Origin: Sporocytophaga sp.
GTDB taxonomy: Bacteria > Bacteroidota > Bacteroidia > Cytophagales > Cytophagaceae
DNA length: 64,000 bases
NCBI GenBank assembly: GCA_024707265.1
Contig: JANQAB010000010.1
Coordinates: forward strand, 806,001-870,000
Direction of reading: 5' to 3'
Below are positions 33,033 through 43,205 of this stretch, in pieces. The notes beneath the pieces were generated by a model. It was not told the DNA's origin, did no database searches, and saw only the letters and a list, made by a program, of their open reading frames with translations. Each line of letters opens with the position of its first letter. The stretch's first letter is position 1. The translations under genes and the position numbers were made by a program.

Positions 33033-33965
33033 ATGTTCAAGGTAAAATCTACACACAAGGTCTCTTTCAATGAAATGAAAAGACTTGGGGATATTATAAA
33101 TGGTCCTGAAGCCCAAGCCGAAGAAATTCTGTATACAAAACCAGATAAACTAAAAGGAAGAAAAGGTTACGATCCTGACTTTCTTGAAGATTGGACAATA
33201 GACTTTCCCAAAGCAACGGGAGTCAAGGCTTATGACATGTTAAAATTAAAAGATACTGATGATGTAGAATTGAAATATACCCATTTCTCTATCATCATGT
33301 CTCGCTCACGTAAATTGTCTATGATTACCGGTGTTAATATAGATGGTAATCAATCAAAGAAAATCGGCAGGTCAGACAAATGGTATCTGGATAGCAGAAT
33401 TGAAACAAATCAGCAATTCGGAAACGAGCTTTATCAAAACAACAGGTTTGACAGAGGACATATGGTTAGAAGAGAAGATCCTGTATGGGGAGATGACGCA
33501 GCCACTGCCAACCTGGATACTTTTCATTATACTAATGCCTGCCCTCAGATTGATGTGTTTAACCAACACACATGGTTGGGTCTCGAAAATTATATTCTTC
33601 AGAATGCCAGAGTATATCAGATGAAGGTTTCCGTATTTACAGGTCCTTTCTTTACCAACAACGATATCACCTATAAAAATGCAAGAATACCAGGAGCTTA
33701 TTGGAAAGTCATAGCATTCCTCAAAGAAGACGGCACACCGTCTGCCACAGCTTATAAGATAAGTCAGGAAAATGAATTATCCGATATTGGATTTATATAT
33801 GGCCCTTACAAAACCTATCAAATCAGTATAAGTGAAGTGATGATGGATACCAATATTGACTTTGAAGCATTGGAACAATATGACGGATTTTCACAACATG
33901 AGATAATGTCCTCCCTTAGTAATTTCAGGAAAGAGATCAGAAATTTCAATGATATAATGTTGTAA
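33033..33965 (+). CDS. DNA/RNA non-specific endonuclease (NUC1 family)
   Basis: 310 residues. The active-site motif DRGHMVRREDPVWG contains the catalytic His, and NQHTWLGLENYIL contains the metal-binding Asn, as in Serratia-type and EndoG nucleases. The segment VFTGPFF is also typical. No signal peptide is visible at the N-terminus (MFKVKSTHKVSFNEMKR), whereas family members are often secreted. No immunity-like gene is adjacent. It could be cytoplasmic, exported by a signal-less route, or an effector. The flanking ~256 bp upstream is AT-rich and shows nothing else. Confidence 0.88.
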   Translation: MFKVKSTHKVSFNEMKRLGDIINGPEAQAEEILYTKPDKLKGRKGYDPDFLEDWTIDFPKATGVKAYDMLKLKDTDDVELKYTHFSIIMSRSRKLSMITGVNIDGNQSKKIGRSDKWYLDSRIETNQQFGNELYQNNRFDRGHMVRREDPVWGDDAATANLDTFHYTNACPQIDVFNQHTWLGLENYILQNARVYQMKVSVFTGPFFTNNDITYKNARIPGAYWKVIAFLKEDGTPSATAYKISQENELSDIGFIYGPYKTYQISISEVMMDTNIDFEALEQYDGFSQHEIMSSLSNFRKEIRNFNDIML

Positions 33966-34007
33966 GTGTAAAGCTAAAAGCTAAAAGTCTTTAATTCCAC
34001 TGTAAAC

Positions 34008-34037
34008 AAAAAAGGAGGATTTAATTGCCTCCTTTTT
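34008..34037 (+). terminator. Terminator between the endonuclease and the TonB receptor
   Basis: Stem aaaaaggagg/cctccttttt with a 9-nt loop (34009-34018 with 34028-34037). It is flanked by A and T runs, so it probably serves both convergent genes. Confidence 0.85.
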
Positions 34038-34105
34038 CGTTTAAAAGTTATAGTTAAAACCCTCAGCGGACTCAACGGAGAATTCTCCTTTATCTTTGTT
34101 TTATG

Positions 34106-36535
34106 TTAAACTTTAACCCTGAGTGTTATTAAAAAATTTCTACCGGGAGCACTGATACCTGAAGCAAAAATTCTATAATTCCTGTCTAGTAAATTCTCCA
34201 CAGAAACCTGCAGTTGAATATATCTGTTCACATCAACAGCTGTTCTAAGATTCAGCGTATACCATGAAGGCATTCCATCTGCAGTTGCCTGAGCAATATT
34301 GTCTTCTCCAACTAAGTTATAATTTTTCAACCTTTTCCATCCATTATACAATACAAAAAACTCCCCTCTGAATCTTTTCACTTTAACATTTACCGAACTT
34401 CTTCCAAATACCGGAGGAATATGATCAAGAGGATAATCTGAAGAATCTGTTTTAATTCTTCCATACGTATAGTTAAATGTATTGGCTAATCCTATATTTT
34501 TAGTGAGCTCTGCATAGAGTGTTATATTGCCTCCATAAATGTATGCTTTTCCTGCGTTTACGCTTGTTTGCACCCTACTCATTTTACCATCATACAATAT
34601 AGAATCCTGGCCATTATATCTGCCGAATTGAGTTGTTATGGCATTGATATACCAGGTATAATAAGCAGTACCTTCAATATGAACCCGATTGATTAATGAT
34701 TTTGCGATACTTATTTCTCCGTTGTAAGTATATTCTGGTTTCAAATTCGGATTCGGGACAATGACATTACCAGGAACAGATTCAAACACTTTACTTAGAT
34801 CATCCACATTCGGAGAGCGGAATCCGGTTGAACCAAACACTGACAATCTCCATGATTTCTCAGGAAGATATACAAGTCCTATATTTCCATTTAAAGCACC
34901 ATTTGTTTGTTTGATTTCTGAATAAGGAAAAGGGAAAAAAGTCTTCTCTCCGAAGTTGGCTTTCAACTCTACATTACTGTATCTGACACCTTCTGATAGT
35001 ATAAGCTTTTTATTGAGCTCTATACTGTGAGTTAGATATCCTGCAATCGTTCTCATAGTGGAACCACCGCTTGGATATCTTGTATCAAGCGGAGTTCTTA
35101 AACCTGTAACCACACTCTGGCCAAATGCAGAAGAACCTACTTTATTATAATTAACCTCCAGGCCATATCGGAATTCATTTTTCTTCAAAACCTTTTCCAA
35201 ATCTAAATTCATGGAATATATGCTCAGCTTTTCTTTCCTGCTGTTTCTGACTTCTCTGTTAAATCTCCTGTCATAACGGCTTTCTTCAATATCCTGATAG
35301 GCAAGTACCATTCTGGCTTTATCATAAAACGCTGTTTTTTCATTTAAATCCAGATGATATGACCCCAGCAATCTTTTCTGTGGGCCATAATACCATTCTG
35401 CATAAGCAGGCTTACCGTTAAACTGAGCTAACCTGTCATAACGTGGAATATCCGAACTGTTAGAATACTGAAAATTTAATGTGTGCGTAACTTTTGTTGA
35501 AGGAGAGAACAATATCTTTTGTAAGAAATCATATTGTTTGTAACCTGACTGTTTTTGAATATCAGAATTACTATTATATAAAACAGAATCCTTACCTCCT
35601 ATCCTTTCTACATAAAAGTTTCTTTTACCAAAATCATTGTATGCAGCTTTTCTATTTGCCCCTTGTCTTAAATCATCAAAATCAGAATATGTAAAACTTG
35701 TTAATGAAGCAATCTTATTAAATCCAATATTAATATCAACATGTCCTGTTTTTTCTGAATTGGCAGATGAATATCTGGAATAGGCATTGGCACTGGCAAA
35801 TGTTTTTCCTTTGCCTCCTGACAGAACTGGTCTTTTCGTATAGAAGCTCATAACACCACCTAAGGCGTCACTTCCATATATGACAGATCCAGTACCGAAC
35901 AACAACTCTGTTCTTTCCAGAACACTGTTATCAAGGGTAATTACATTTTGCAAATGCCCTCCCCTGTATACAGCGTTATTCATTCTTATTCCATCAACAA
36001 CCATTAACACCTTATTCGCTTCAAATCCCCTCATAATGGGGCTTCCCCCACCCATCTGACTCCTTTGTACAAATACATTCCCCGTATTCTGAAGCACATC
36101 AGCAGTGGTCTCCTGACTTGCAAACTGCATTTCGCCGGAATTTATAACCTGAATCTGTCTTGGGATATCTCTTCTGCTTTCTTCAAACTTACTACCTGAA
36201 ACAACAATTCCGTCCATCAGGCCAGTCTCTTCAGACAAAACAACTTTAAAATCTAAGCCTTCCAAATCCTTTAAACTGGTAACATATGATTTATAACCTA
36301 CCAGTTGAAACCGGACACTATCTGAAAGTTTAAACTGGGAGATATCCGCCTGCCCTTTAGAATTAGAGGTTGTATAAAACTGCTTTTTAAGATCACTTAT
36401 AAAAACACCTTCTAGTGGCGTCTGACTAATCTGATCTGTAATAGTTACTTTCTGTGCATTTATTCCGGAATTAATCATGAAGAAAAATGCAGCAAAACCT
36501 AATCCTTTTTTAATATTTATTTTACAAAAGATCAT
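34106..36535 (-). CDS. TonB-dependent outer-membrane receptor
   Basis: 809 residues. A signal peptide ends SGINAQ; a carboxypeptidase-like regulatory domain follows (KVTITDQISQTPLEGVFISD), then the plug (IVVSGSKFEESRRDIPRQIQVI, GGGSPIMRGFEANKVLMVVDG, GTGSVIYGSDALGGVMSFYT) and a 22-strand-type barrel ending in ENLLDRNYRIFASGISAPGRN and an aromatic-poor C-terminal strand. The plug resembles haem/haemoglobin or siderophore receptors. No substrate-binding SusD partner is next to it, so a polysaccharide role is less likely. Substrate cannot be decided from sequence alone. Confidence 0.93.
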   Translation of the reverse strand: MIFCKINIKKGLGFAAFFFMINSGINAQKVTITDQISQTPLEGVFISDLKKQFYTTSNSKGQADISQFKLSDSVRFQLVGYKSYVTSLKDLEGLDFKVVLSEETGLMDGIVVSGSKFEESRRDIPRQIQVINSGEMQFASQETTADVLQNTGNVFVQRSQMGGGSPIMRGFEANKVLMVVDGIRMNNAVYRGGHLQNVITLDNSVLERTELLFGTGSVIYGSDALGGVMSFYTKRPVLSGGKGKTFASANAYSRYSSANSEKTGHVDINIGFNKIASLTSFTYSDFDDLRQGANRKAAYNDFGKRNFYVERIGGKDSVLYNSNSDIQKQSGYKQYDFLQKILFSPSTKVTHTLNFQYSNSSDIPRYDRLAQFNGKPAYAEWYYGPQKRLLGSYHLDLNEKTAFYDKARMVLAYQDIEESRYDRRFNREVRNSRKEKLSIYSMNLDLEKVLKKNEFRYGLEVNYNKVGSSAFGQSVVTGLRTPLDTRYPSGGSTMRTIAGYLTHSIELNKKLILSEGVRYSNVELKANFGEKTFFPFPYSEIKQTNGALNGNIGLVYLPEKSWRLSVFGSTGFRSPNVDDLSKVFESVPGNVIVPNPNLKPEYTYNGEISIAKSLINRVHIEGTAYYTWYINAITTQFGRYNGQDSILYDGKMSRVQTSVNAGKAYIYGGNITLYAELTKNIGLANTFNYTYGRIKTDSSDYPLDHIPPVFGRSSVNVKVKRFRGEFFVLYNGWKRLKNYNLVGEDNIAQATADGMPSWYTLNLRTAVDVNRYIQLQVSVENLLDRNYRIFASGISAPGRNFLITLRVKV

Positions 36536-36649
36536 TGAGTTGAATTTTAAGAGATTTTTAAAATAAAAAGAATAATAAAATCAGTTTATAATATTGCCAA
36601 TCCCTCTATAGGCAAATATATCAAGTGAACTTATTGATTAGTACAAATA

Positions 36650-36682
36650 TAGGCACTTCAAACATAACTTTCGAAGTGCCTA
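36650..36682 (-). terminator. Hairpin after the T9SS propeller gene
   Basis: A perfect 10-bp stem (taggcacttc 36650-36659 with gaagtgccta 36673-36682). It lies 22 bp past the stop of the gene at 36705. The T-run on the minus strand is weak. Confidence 0.6.
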
Positions 36683-36704
36683 TAATCAAATTTCACTAAA
36701 GGAT

Positions 36705-39700
36705 CTATTTCTTAATAACCTTAACAGATTCAGAACTTCCATCCTTATATTTAACAGTAACTGCATAAACTCCTGCAGAGAACTCTTTTCCAAACTCAAC
36801 AACCTTACCTTTCTCTACTTCACTTTGTGTGAAAGTGATATGACCGGAAACATCAGTAACTGTAATTTGTGCAACTGCCCTGCCTGGCTTCAAAGTAAAC
36901 AGCTCTTCTGAAGGGTTAGGTGCAATAACCAAAGCTGCCGTTTCTTCTGAGTTTCCATCAACCCTTAACACAGAGCAGACAGATATATTCTTGCAAAACT
37001 GTTGGTAATAAGGAGCACCATTATAATTAACCCCCACACAAAACTGTCCACCGGTAAAGTTGGCCCCAAAAAGAATGTTAACTTTATAAGGCTGACCACT
37101 TACAGGGGTAATACTCTGAACTGAAGTATTAGCATACCAGCTATAGGTATTCGCCCCTACTGTATGCACAGAATTAAGTTCAAGCTGTGCAGAACCATTG
37201 ACAGTACCGCAATCCGGACCTATTATTTCAGCAGTGCTGCTTCCGCTAACAGTTATATTGATTTGTGATGAAGTTGTAGTCGCACTGGAATTATCATAAG
37301 CAATTGCTGTAAGAACATAAGTTCCAGCGGCAACACTTGTCCAGGTATAGCTGTATGGAGAAGTCAGATCTTCACCAAGCTTTGTAGTGCCTTGGTAAAA
37401 CTCCACTTTTGAAATACTACCGTCACTATCGGATGCATTGGCATTAATCGTAACAGAAGCAGGCGCTGTAAACGTTGCATTGTTCAATGGTGAAGTAATG
37501 CTTACAGTTGGTGCTACATTTCCTGAAGTAACAGTAATATTGATCAACGATGAAGTCGTACTTGCTGTAGCATTATCATAAGCAATTGCTTTAAGTGTAT
37601 AAGTTCCGGCGGCAACACTTGTCCAGGTATAGCTATATGGAGATGTCAGATCTTCACCAAGCTTTGTATTACCTTGATAAAACTCCACTTTAGAAATACT
37701 GCCGTCACTATCAGATGCATTGGCATTAATCGTAACAGAAGCAGGAGCTGTAAACGTTGTATTGTTCAATGGGGAAGTAATACTTACAGTCGGTGCTACA
37801 TTTCCTGAAGAAACAGTAATATTGATCAACGATGAAGTCGTACTTGCTGTAGCATTATCATAAGCAATTGCTTTAAGTGTATAAGTTCCGGCAGCAACAC
37901 TTGTCCAGGTATAGCTATATGGAGAAGTCAGATCTTCACCAAGCTTTGTAGTGCCTTGGTAAAACTCCACTTTTAAAATACTTCCGTCACTATCGGATGC
38001 ATTGGCATTAATCGTAACAGAAGCAGGAGCTGTAAACGTAGCATTGTTCAATGGAGAAGTGATGCTTACTGTTGGCGCAACATTTCCTGAAGAAACAGTT
38101 ATATTGATTAATGAAGATGTAGTGCTTGATCCTGAATTATCAAATGCTACAGCCTTAAGAACATAGGTTCCTGCTGCAACGTTGGTCCAGCTGTAAGAAT
38201 ATGGAGAAGTCAGATCTTCACCAAGCTTTGTTGTTCCCTGATAAAATTCCACCCTTGTAATACTTCCGTCACTATCAGCAGCATTTGCACTTATCGTTAC
38301 TGATGCCGGAACGGTAAACGTTGCGTTATTCAAAGGAGCAGTAATACTTACTGTCGGAGGAACACCAGGTAAAACTCTGAACAGACTGGCAGAAGGAATA
38401 AGTTGTTTAGTAATTCCTGAACTTTCATAATAAACATTTATTGATTCATCACCTCCCTGTTCAAAGAAATTTACTGTAACCGCGTGCTTTCCGGCCTTCA
38501 ATGCAACAACACCTGATGCATGAGTCCCGGCCCCATGTAATCCGTCATTATCTACCACAAGTTCATTTCCGATATACAAATTACTTCCATCATCAGAGTC
38601 TGTATAAAAGGTATACAACCCATCTGCAGGAACATTTACAAAGCCTTTAAATCTGAAGGCAAAGTTATCATTTCTGTTTCTCGGAGTAAGGTCAAAATTG
38701 CTTATTGTACCTGTTTTTACTGCCGTAAGAATACTAAAATCAGGTATACTTGACCAGCTTCCTTCATAGTAGGAATAATCCAAACCTGACAATGTATTTG
38801 TTGGATTTTCCGGGTTTCTAAGGTCAAGTACTTTAATAGCAATTGCCTGAGAAGCGCCTACAACTCCAAGGTTATCTGTCGCAGCTGCAACAATGTTAAA
38901 ACTTCCTGCCGCAACATTTGTAAGCGTTAAGGAATACGGGCTGGTAAGATCCTCTCCGACCTTTACCCCATCCTTATAAAATTCAACCTTTGCTATTGAA
39001 CCGTCAGGATCTGTTGCAGTAACATTCACAGTGATGTTAGAAGCTGCCAGAAAAATTGCTTTAGATGCAGGAGAAGTGATGGAAACAACCGGAATTTTAT
39101 TGGTAAAATCCATTGGAGAAAGTCTGCTTGCCGGTATAGGTCTTTCAAATTCCCCTGTCGGCAATTGCCAGCCATAGGAAAGATTATCATCACCCTCACC
39201 TTCTTTTTGCAAGGCTTCAATATAATATTTCTGACCAGCTACAAGATTGATCAAAGCAGATTCCTGAGTAGGATACCTGAACCAGTCTCTCAAACCTGTT
39301 GATTTTTCTGAATATGCAACTCTTACTTTAGTTGCCGGACTTGCGCTGGAGCTTAACCATAGTTCAGTGCTTTCATCACCTCCAATCCAGAATTTATATG
39401 AACCGGTATAAGGAGCACAGATATAACCTCTTTGACGCACTCCAAAATTGTTAGCCTGATTTACAACTTCTTCCACAGAAGTTACGTTGCTTTGTGATGT
39501 GGTTGTTGTTGTAACAGGAATCTGATCTACGGAATTACCACTAACAACTGACCAGTATTCTCTTGTTATTGAACCTGTGCCAGTGCAGGCAACAACATCA
39601 GGATTTCGGAAAAGTACAGTAGAAGGTATTACCTGTTTAGTAATTCCCGGACCGGAAAAACTGATGGATAAAGATATAGTAGGCAAATTGTTAAAATAGT

Positions 39701-42107
39701 ATACTGCAATAGCATGCTTACCGGCTTTTAATCCAAGGCTTCCAGACTTCTCTGTAGCAGCATGTTCTCCATCATTATTAACAATAAGAGTTTTTCCTAT
39801 GTATAACTGACTTCCATCATCTGATGAAGTATAGAAGGTATATTGACCATCTGTCGGCACATCAACATAACCTGTATAAACAAAACCAATCTGACCGTCT
39901 CTGTTTCTCGGAGTAAGATCAAAACCAGTCACAGAACCAGTCTTAACAGTTGCAAGAGAATTGAAGTTAGGCATAAAACCCCAGGTACCTTCATAATATT
40001 TATAAGAAAGTCCGTTTACTGCTATAGCTGGATTTTCCGGTACTCTTAATACAGGTAACCTATTGTATAAAGAAGATCTCCATACACCTCTACCTTTAAA
40101 TGCAACATAGAGCTCAGAATTCTGAGTACCATCATTAAATATCATGAAATCATTGATATCTGCAACCGTAGGGAGACCTGCAGAATAGTTCAACCAGGAA
40201 GACATACCTGAGTTTCTGTAGTATACAGCTTTTGCTGTTCCTATATAAACAGACTCATCTGTACTGAAAACATCATGATGAATTTTAAATATGTTTAACA
40301 ATGGCAAAGAACCTGATATCTCTGTCCATGAAGCTGCTCTGTCTGCAGATCTGAAGACACGGCTTCCACAGGTCATATATACTATATTGGTATTGCTTTT
40401 TATTACCGCAACACTGGCCATTATATTTACAGGTGCAGGTGTATTGTAAGTAACAAAAGTTGGTGAAGTCGCCTGTGCATTATCACTTCTTCTTATTTTA
40501 CCGTCAGCGGTTACCACATACAATACGTTTGCGTCCGTCGGAGACAATGCCAACGCTTTGATGCTGCCAAAGGTTGTTGAATTGATTTTCGTCCAGCTGG
40601 ATGAAGATCCCAAAGTTGTTGTTCTGTAAAGATCGTTCTGACCAATGAAAGCAAGATTAGGGTTTAATGCCGTAAATTCCATTTCAACATCATTTCCGCT
40701 TTGCGTTGATGTAAATGGAAAATTAAGAGATGAAGTGTTTGTTGTTGAAAGTATCTTCCTTGAACCATTCCCATTGTGAGAATAAACTTCATCCCAGCTG
40801 TAATAGCCGAAAGAAAATCGGTCACCATTATCTCCTCCACCTATAGTTACCCAATGTTTTCCGTCAAAAGTAACCTCTCCGTTGTCTTGTGTACCCACAT
40901 TCAGAACTGCTCTTTTGATAGGACTGGCAGCAGCGTGATAGATTTCAAGACCTGCTAGTCCATCGCTTTTTTGAGTCCAGCCCCAGCCACCATCTGTGCT
41001 GACCCAGATACCACCATCATTGGCATTGTATAATTTAGATGGATCAAACGGAGAGAACACAATATGGCGCATATCTGTGTGTACTTTATTGGCCCATTCA
41101 CTCATCTGGGTCCATGTAAGGCCTCCATCTATTGATTTCCATACACAATGTCCTACAGCATAAAGGATATTACTATTTAAAGGATCTACAGTAATGTCAT
41201 AGTTATAATTGCCCTGCCCTCCGCTATTGGCATCATATCCATTAAGGTTAGGTGATCCTGCAGCCTTGATTACAGTAAAAGATGAGCCACTGTTGGTTGA
41301 TTTTAATATAGGTGTTTCTTCCTGAAGGTATGGTACACCATCCGTTTCATAATGCAGACCTACATAACTCAGATATACAATATTCGGATTGGAAGGAGTT
41401 ACTCCTATCCTGCCCCCATTACTGATACCGGTAGTTGTAGGTAAAGAAACCTGGGTCCAGGTATCACCCAAATTGGTGGAAATCCAAAACTGATTAACAG
41501 TAGATGCATAAATAATAGTAGACCCTGCACCTGGTTTAAAAATCATATCAGTAAATTCCCCTCCGCTTTTTTTAACAGTCCAGGTTGCACCAGCATTGGT
41601 TGATTTCCAGATACCATTATTGGTAGCAGCAATCAGAACATTGTTATCGGACGGAGACATTAAGATTTCTACAGCCAGAGCATTTCCCAAACCGCTGCTG
41701 CTACTGGTCCATGTCTGACCTCCATCTATACTTTTATAGATACCAATGCTTTCATAGGTATTATAATAATTAGGATCTCCGGTACCAATATACATGGTCC
41801 TTGGATTGGTGTGGTCAATACAAACACTTGACAAACGACAGAAAGGCAGATTATCAGTGCCTGTAGGAGACCAGTTAGCACCTTCATCTTTGCTTATAAA
41901 AAGTCCTCCCATGGCAGTCATTCCATAAAAGATTTTCGGATCGGTAGGGTGAAATTTTAATTGAGTTACCCTTTCAATTCCGTTGATCTGACCCATTCTA
42001 TTCAGAGGAAATTCATAACCAAGAGGTTCCCATTTCTGAGCCCTTATAGTGAAGGGATAGGCGCTTAACAGCAGAATTGATAATACAAATCGTATCAGTG
42101 TTTTCAT
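36705..42107 (-). CDS. 1800-residue T9SS-secreted BNR-propeller / PA14 / Ig-repeat protein
   Basis: A signal peptide ends RAQ. Residues ~25-690 are sortilin/GH74-like BNR propeller blades (SKDEGANWS, KSIDGGQTWT, KSTNAGATWT, STDGGWGW). PA14-like modules follow (YKYYEGTWGFMPNF...FYTSSDDGSQLYIG; a second, more diverged one with GGDESTELWLSS; a third, YSYYEGSWSSIPDF...FYTDSDDGSNLYIG). One diverged and four near-identical Ig-like repeats come next (PTVSITSPLNNATFTAP, ~93 residues each, 37246-38361). The end is a type IX sorting domain (IAPNPSEELFTL ... GVYAVTVKYKDG). It is exported and probably surface-anchored, and may bind or cut polysaccharide (inference; no catalytic residues identified). A lipoprotein gene lies 41 bp upstream on the same strand. 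Confidence 0.92.
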   Translation of the reverse strand: MKTLIRFVLSILLLSAYPFTIRAQKWEPLGYEFPLNRMGQINGIERVTQLKFHPTDPKIFYGMTAMGGLFISKDEGANWSPTGTDNLPFCRLSSVCIDHTNPRTMYIGTGDPNYYNTYESIGIYKSIDGGQTWTSSSSGLGNALAVEILMSPSDNNVLIAATNNGIWKSTNAGATWTVKKSGGEFTDMIFKPGAGSTIIYASTVNQFWISTNLGDTWTQVSLPTTTGISNGGRIGVTPSNPNIVYLSYVGLHYETDGVPYLQEETPILKSTNSGSSFTVIKAAGSPNLNGYDANSGGQGNYNYDITVDPLNSNILYAVGHCVWKSIDGGLTWTQMSEWANKVHTDMRHIVFSPFDPSKLYNANDGGIWVSTDGGWGWTQKSDGLAGLEIYHAAASPIKRAVLNVGTQDNGEVTFDGKHWVTIGGGDNGDRFSFGYYSWDEVYSHNGNGSRKILSTTNTSSLNFPFTSTQSGNDVEMEFTALNPNLAFIGQNDLYRTTTLGSSSSWTKINSTTFGSIKALALSPTDANVLYVVTADGKIRRSDNAQATSPTFVTYNTPAPVNIMASVAVIKSNTNIVYMTCGSRVFRSADRAASWTEISGSLPLLNIFKIHHDVFSTDESVYIGTAKAVYYRNSGMSSWLNYSAGLPTVADINDFMIFNDGTQNSELYVAFKGRGVWRSSLYNRLPVLRVPENPAIAVNGLSYKYYEGTWGFMPNFNSLATVKTGSVTGFDLTPRNRDGQIGFVYTGYVDVPTDGQYTFYTSSDDGSQLYIGKTLIVNNDGEHAATEKSGSLGLKAGKHAIAVYYFNNLPTISLSISFSGPGITKQVIPSTVLFRNPDVVACTGTGSITREYWSVVSGNSVDQIPVTTTTTSQSNVTSVEEVVNQANNFGVRQRGYICAPYTGSYKFWIGGDESTELWLSSSASPATKVRVAYSEKSTGLRDWFRYPTQESALINLVAGQKYYIEALQKEGEGDDNLSYGWQLPTGEFERPIPASRLSPMDFTNKIPVVSITSPASKAIFLAASNITVNVTATDPDGSIAKVEFYKDGVKVGEDLTSPYSLTLTNVAAGSFNIVAAATDNLGVVGASQAIAIKVLDLRNPENPTNTLSGLDYSYYEGSWSSIPDFSILTAVKTGTISNFDLTPRNRNDNFAFRFKGFVNVPADGLYTFYTDSDDGSNLYIGNELVVDNDGLHGAGTHASGVVALKAGKHAVTVNFFEQGGDESINVYYESSGITKQLIPSASLFRVLPGVPPTVSITAPLNNATFTVPASVTISANAADSDGSITRVEFYQGTTKLGEDLTSPYSYSWTNVAAGTYVLKAVAFDNSGSSTTSSLINITVSSGNVAPTVSITSPLNNATFTAPASVTINANASDSDGSILKVEFYQGTTKLGEDLTSPYSYTWTSVAAGTYTLKAIAYDNATASTTSSLINITVSSGNVAPTVSITSPLNNTTFTAPASVTINANASDSDGSISKVEFYQGNTKLGEDLTSPYSYTWTSVAAGTYTLKAIAYDNATASTTSSLINITVTSGNVAPTVSITSPLNNATFTAPASVTINANASDSDGSISKVEFYQGTTKLGEDLTSPYSYTWTSVAAGTYVLTAIAYDNSSATTTSSQINITVSGSSTAEIIGPDCGTVNGSAQLELNSVHTVGANTYSWYANTSVQSITPVSGQPYKVNILFGANFTGGQFCVGVNYNGAPYYQQFCKNISVCSVLRVDGNSEETAALVIAPNPSEELFTLKPGRAVAQITVTDVSGHITFTQSEVEKGKVVEFGKEFSAGVYAVTVKYKDGSSESVKVIKK
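37246..38361 (-). repeat. Four tandem ~279-bp repeats coding Ig-like domains
   Basis: Four consecutive 93-codon units, strongly alike at DNA level (long identical stretches such as tcagatcttcaccaagcttt in every unit). They sit inside the T9SS protein gene. The similarity is higher than protein function would need, pointing to recent unit duplication or conversion. Confidence 0.9.
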
Positions 42108-42148
42108 ATAGTCTTATTTAATTTTTTTTGAAAGTAAAAGCACAAGAA

Positions 42149-42640
42149 TTAAGGTCTTTGACTTTTATAAATCTCAAGTCTTTCTTCCTGTGTAAGGATG
42201 CTGCCATCAGGCTGTACATAGGGAAGTACGTCTTTTTTCCATGACTTGAATCTTTTGTATTCAATCATGTACTGGGCGCTTTCAGTTACTTCATTTTCTT
42301 CCGAATGAAGCAATCTTCCAACTAGGTTTCTTTTACTTTCCTCTTCCTCCTCTTCTTCTTTTCCTTCTTTCTTGTTTTGTTTTCGTTCAAACGCTTCTTC
42401 TACATCCGGCTCAGGACGTTTTTTCCAGAATTGGTCATATGCCAGCAAAATATCATAATAGTTTGCTGAAGAATCACTCATCATGGATATCCAGAGAGGA
42501 TCTTTTCTGTAGGCACGTAGTGTTGCTTTAGAAACCTTTCGGGAACTTCCATAGGTTCCCGGAGTCTGTACACTACAGGAGCTTGCTGAAATGACCAAAA
42601 AGAACAAAGCAGGAATCATCCCCCAGTTTTTTCTTTTCAT
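42149..42640 (-). CDS. Small lipoprotein, unknown function
   Basis: 163 residues. A signal peptide with lipobox SASSC predicts a lipoprotein. The mature part is charged, with the stretch NKKEGKEEEEEEESKRN (Lys/Glu-rich) in the middle and aromatic-rich helices around it (YDILLAYDQFWKKRPEPD, QYMIEYKRFKSWKKDVLPY). No family recognised. It lies 41 bp upstream of the T9SS propeller gene and is probably transcribed with it, so it could assist that protein (inference). Confidence 0.75.
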   Translation of the reverse strand: MKRKNWGMIPALFFLVISASSCSVQTPGTYGSSRKVSKATLRAYRKDPLWISMMSDSSANYYDILLAYDQFWKKRPEPDVEEAFERKQNKKEGKEEEEEEESKRNLVGRLLHSEENEVTESAQYMIEYKRFKSWKKDVLPYVQPDGSILTQEERLEIYKSQRP

Positions 42641-43205
42641 AAAATTTTATTTAAAGTTTTAAAAAATTTTACACTCAACAGGTGTAGGCTAAAAATAGGC
42701 TTCTTGTCTGCCAAACTCTGTAACCTTTGTTACACTATATTTTTCATCTATTACATAATCTTGATTAGTAACAACTTGAATAATAAAAAAATTAACAGTA
42801 CTGAGAAATTCTATTTTACAATTGTTTTAAAAAGGGAAAGCTGCACTTGGGTGTTAGGACTTAAACCAGAACTTTTGTAACTAAAACTAAATACCTCTGA
42901 GCTTAAAACTGCGGAGGTAAAAAAAAACCGATGAAACATTATTTTTTATTCTTTAACTTTTTTGAGAGATTTTACAAACCAATTACTGAAACAAACAAAT
43001 GACATACAAGAATTGACGAACGTAGAAAAACGAAAATATCACTGAATTCCCACCTTAACATTTTAATATAACAACATTTCCATCACAACATGCTAGATCC
43101 AACAGTTAGATTATAATTCGCACAATTTTAATTAAATTTAAAACCATTAAATTCAAAGCCACACCTTGATCTATGGCTTTAGAGAATAAGTAATTCCATA
43201 AATGA
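42641..43205. other. Intergenic region between divergent genes
   Basis: 565 bp, AT-rich. The only structures seen are a short perfect palindrome, tgtaac-cttt-gttaca (near 42719-42734), and a weak cctc/ggagg hairpin near 42894-42917. The palindrome could be an operator for one of the divergent genes. No gene or repeat found. Confidence 0.4.

Noticed and set aside
37246-38361. Regular repeats considered as a CRISPR-like array
   Set aside because: The period is ~279 bp, in frame and translated into Ig-like domains; there are no unique spacers.
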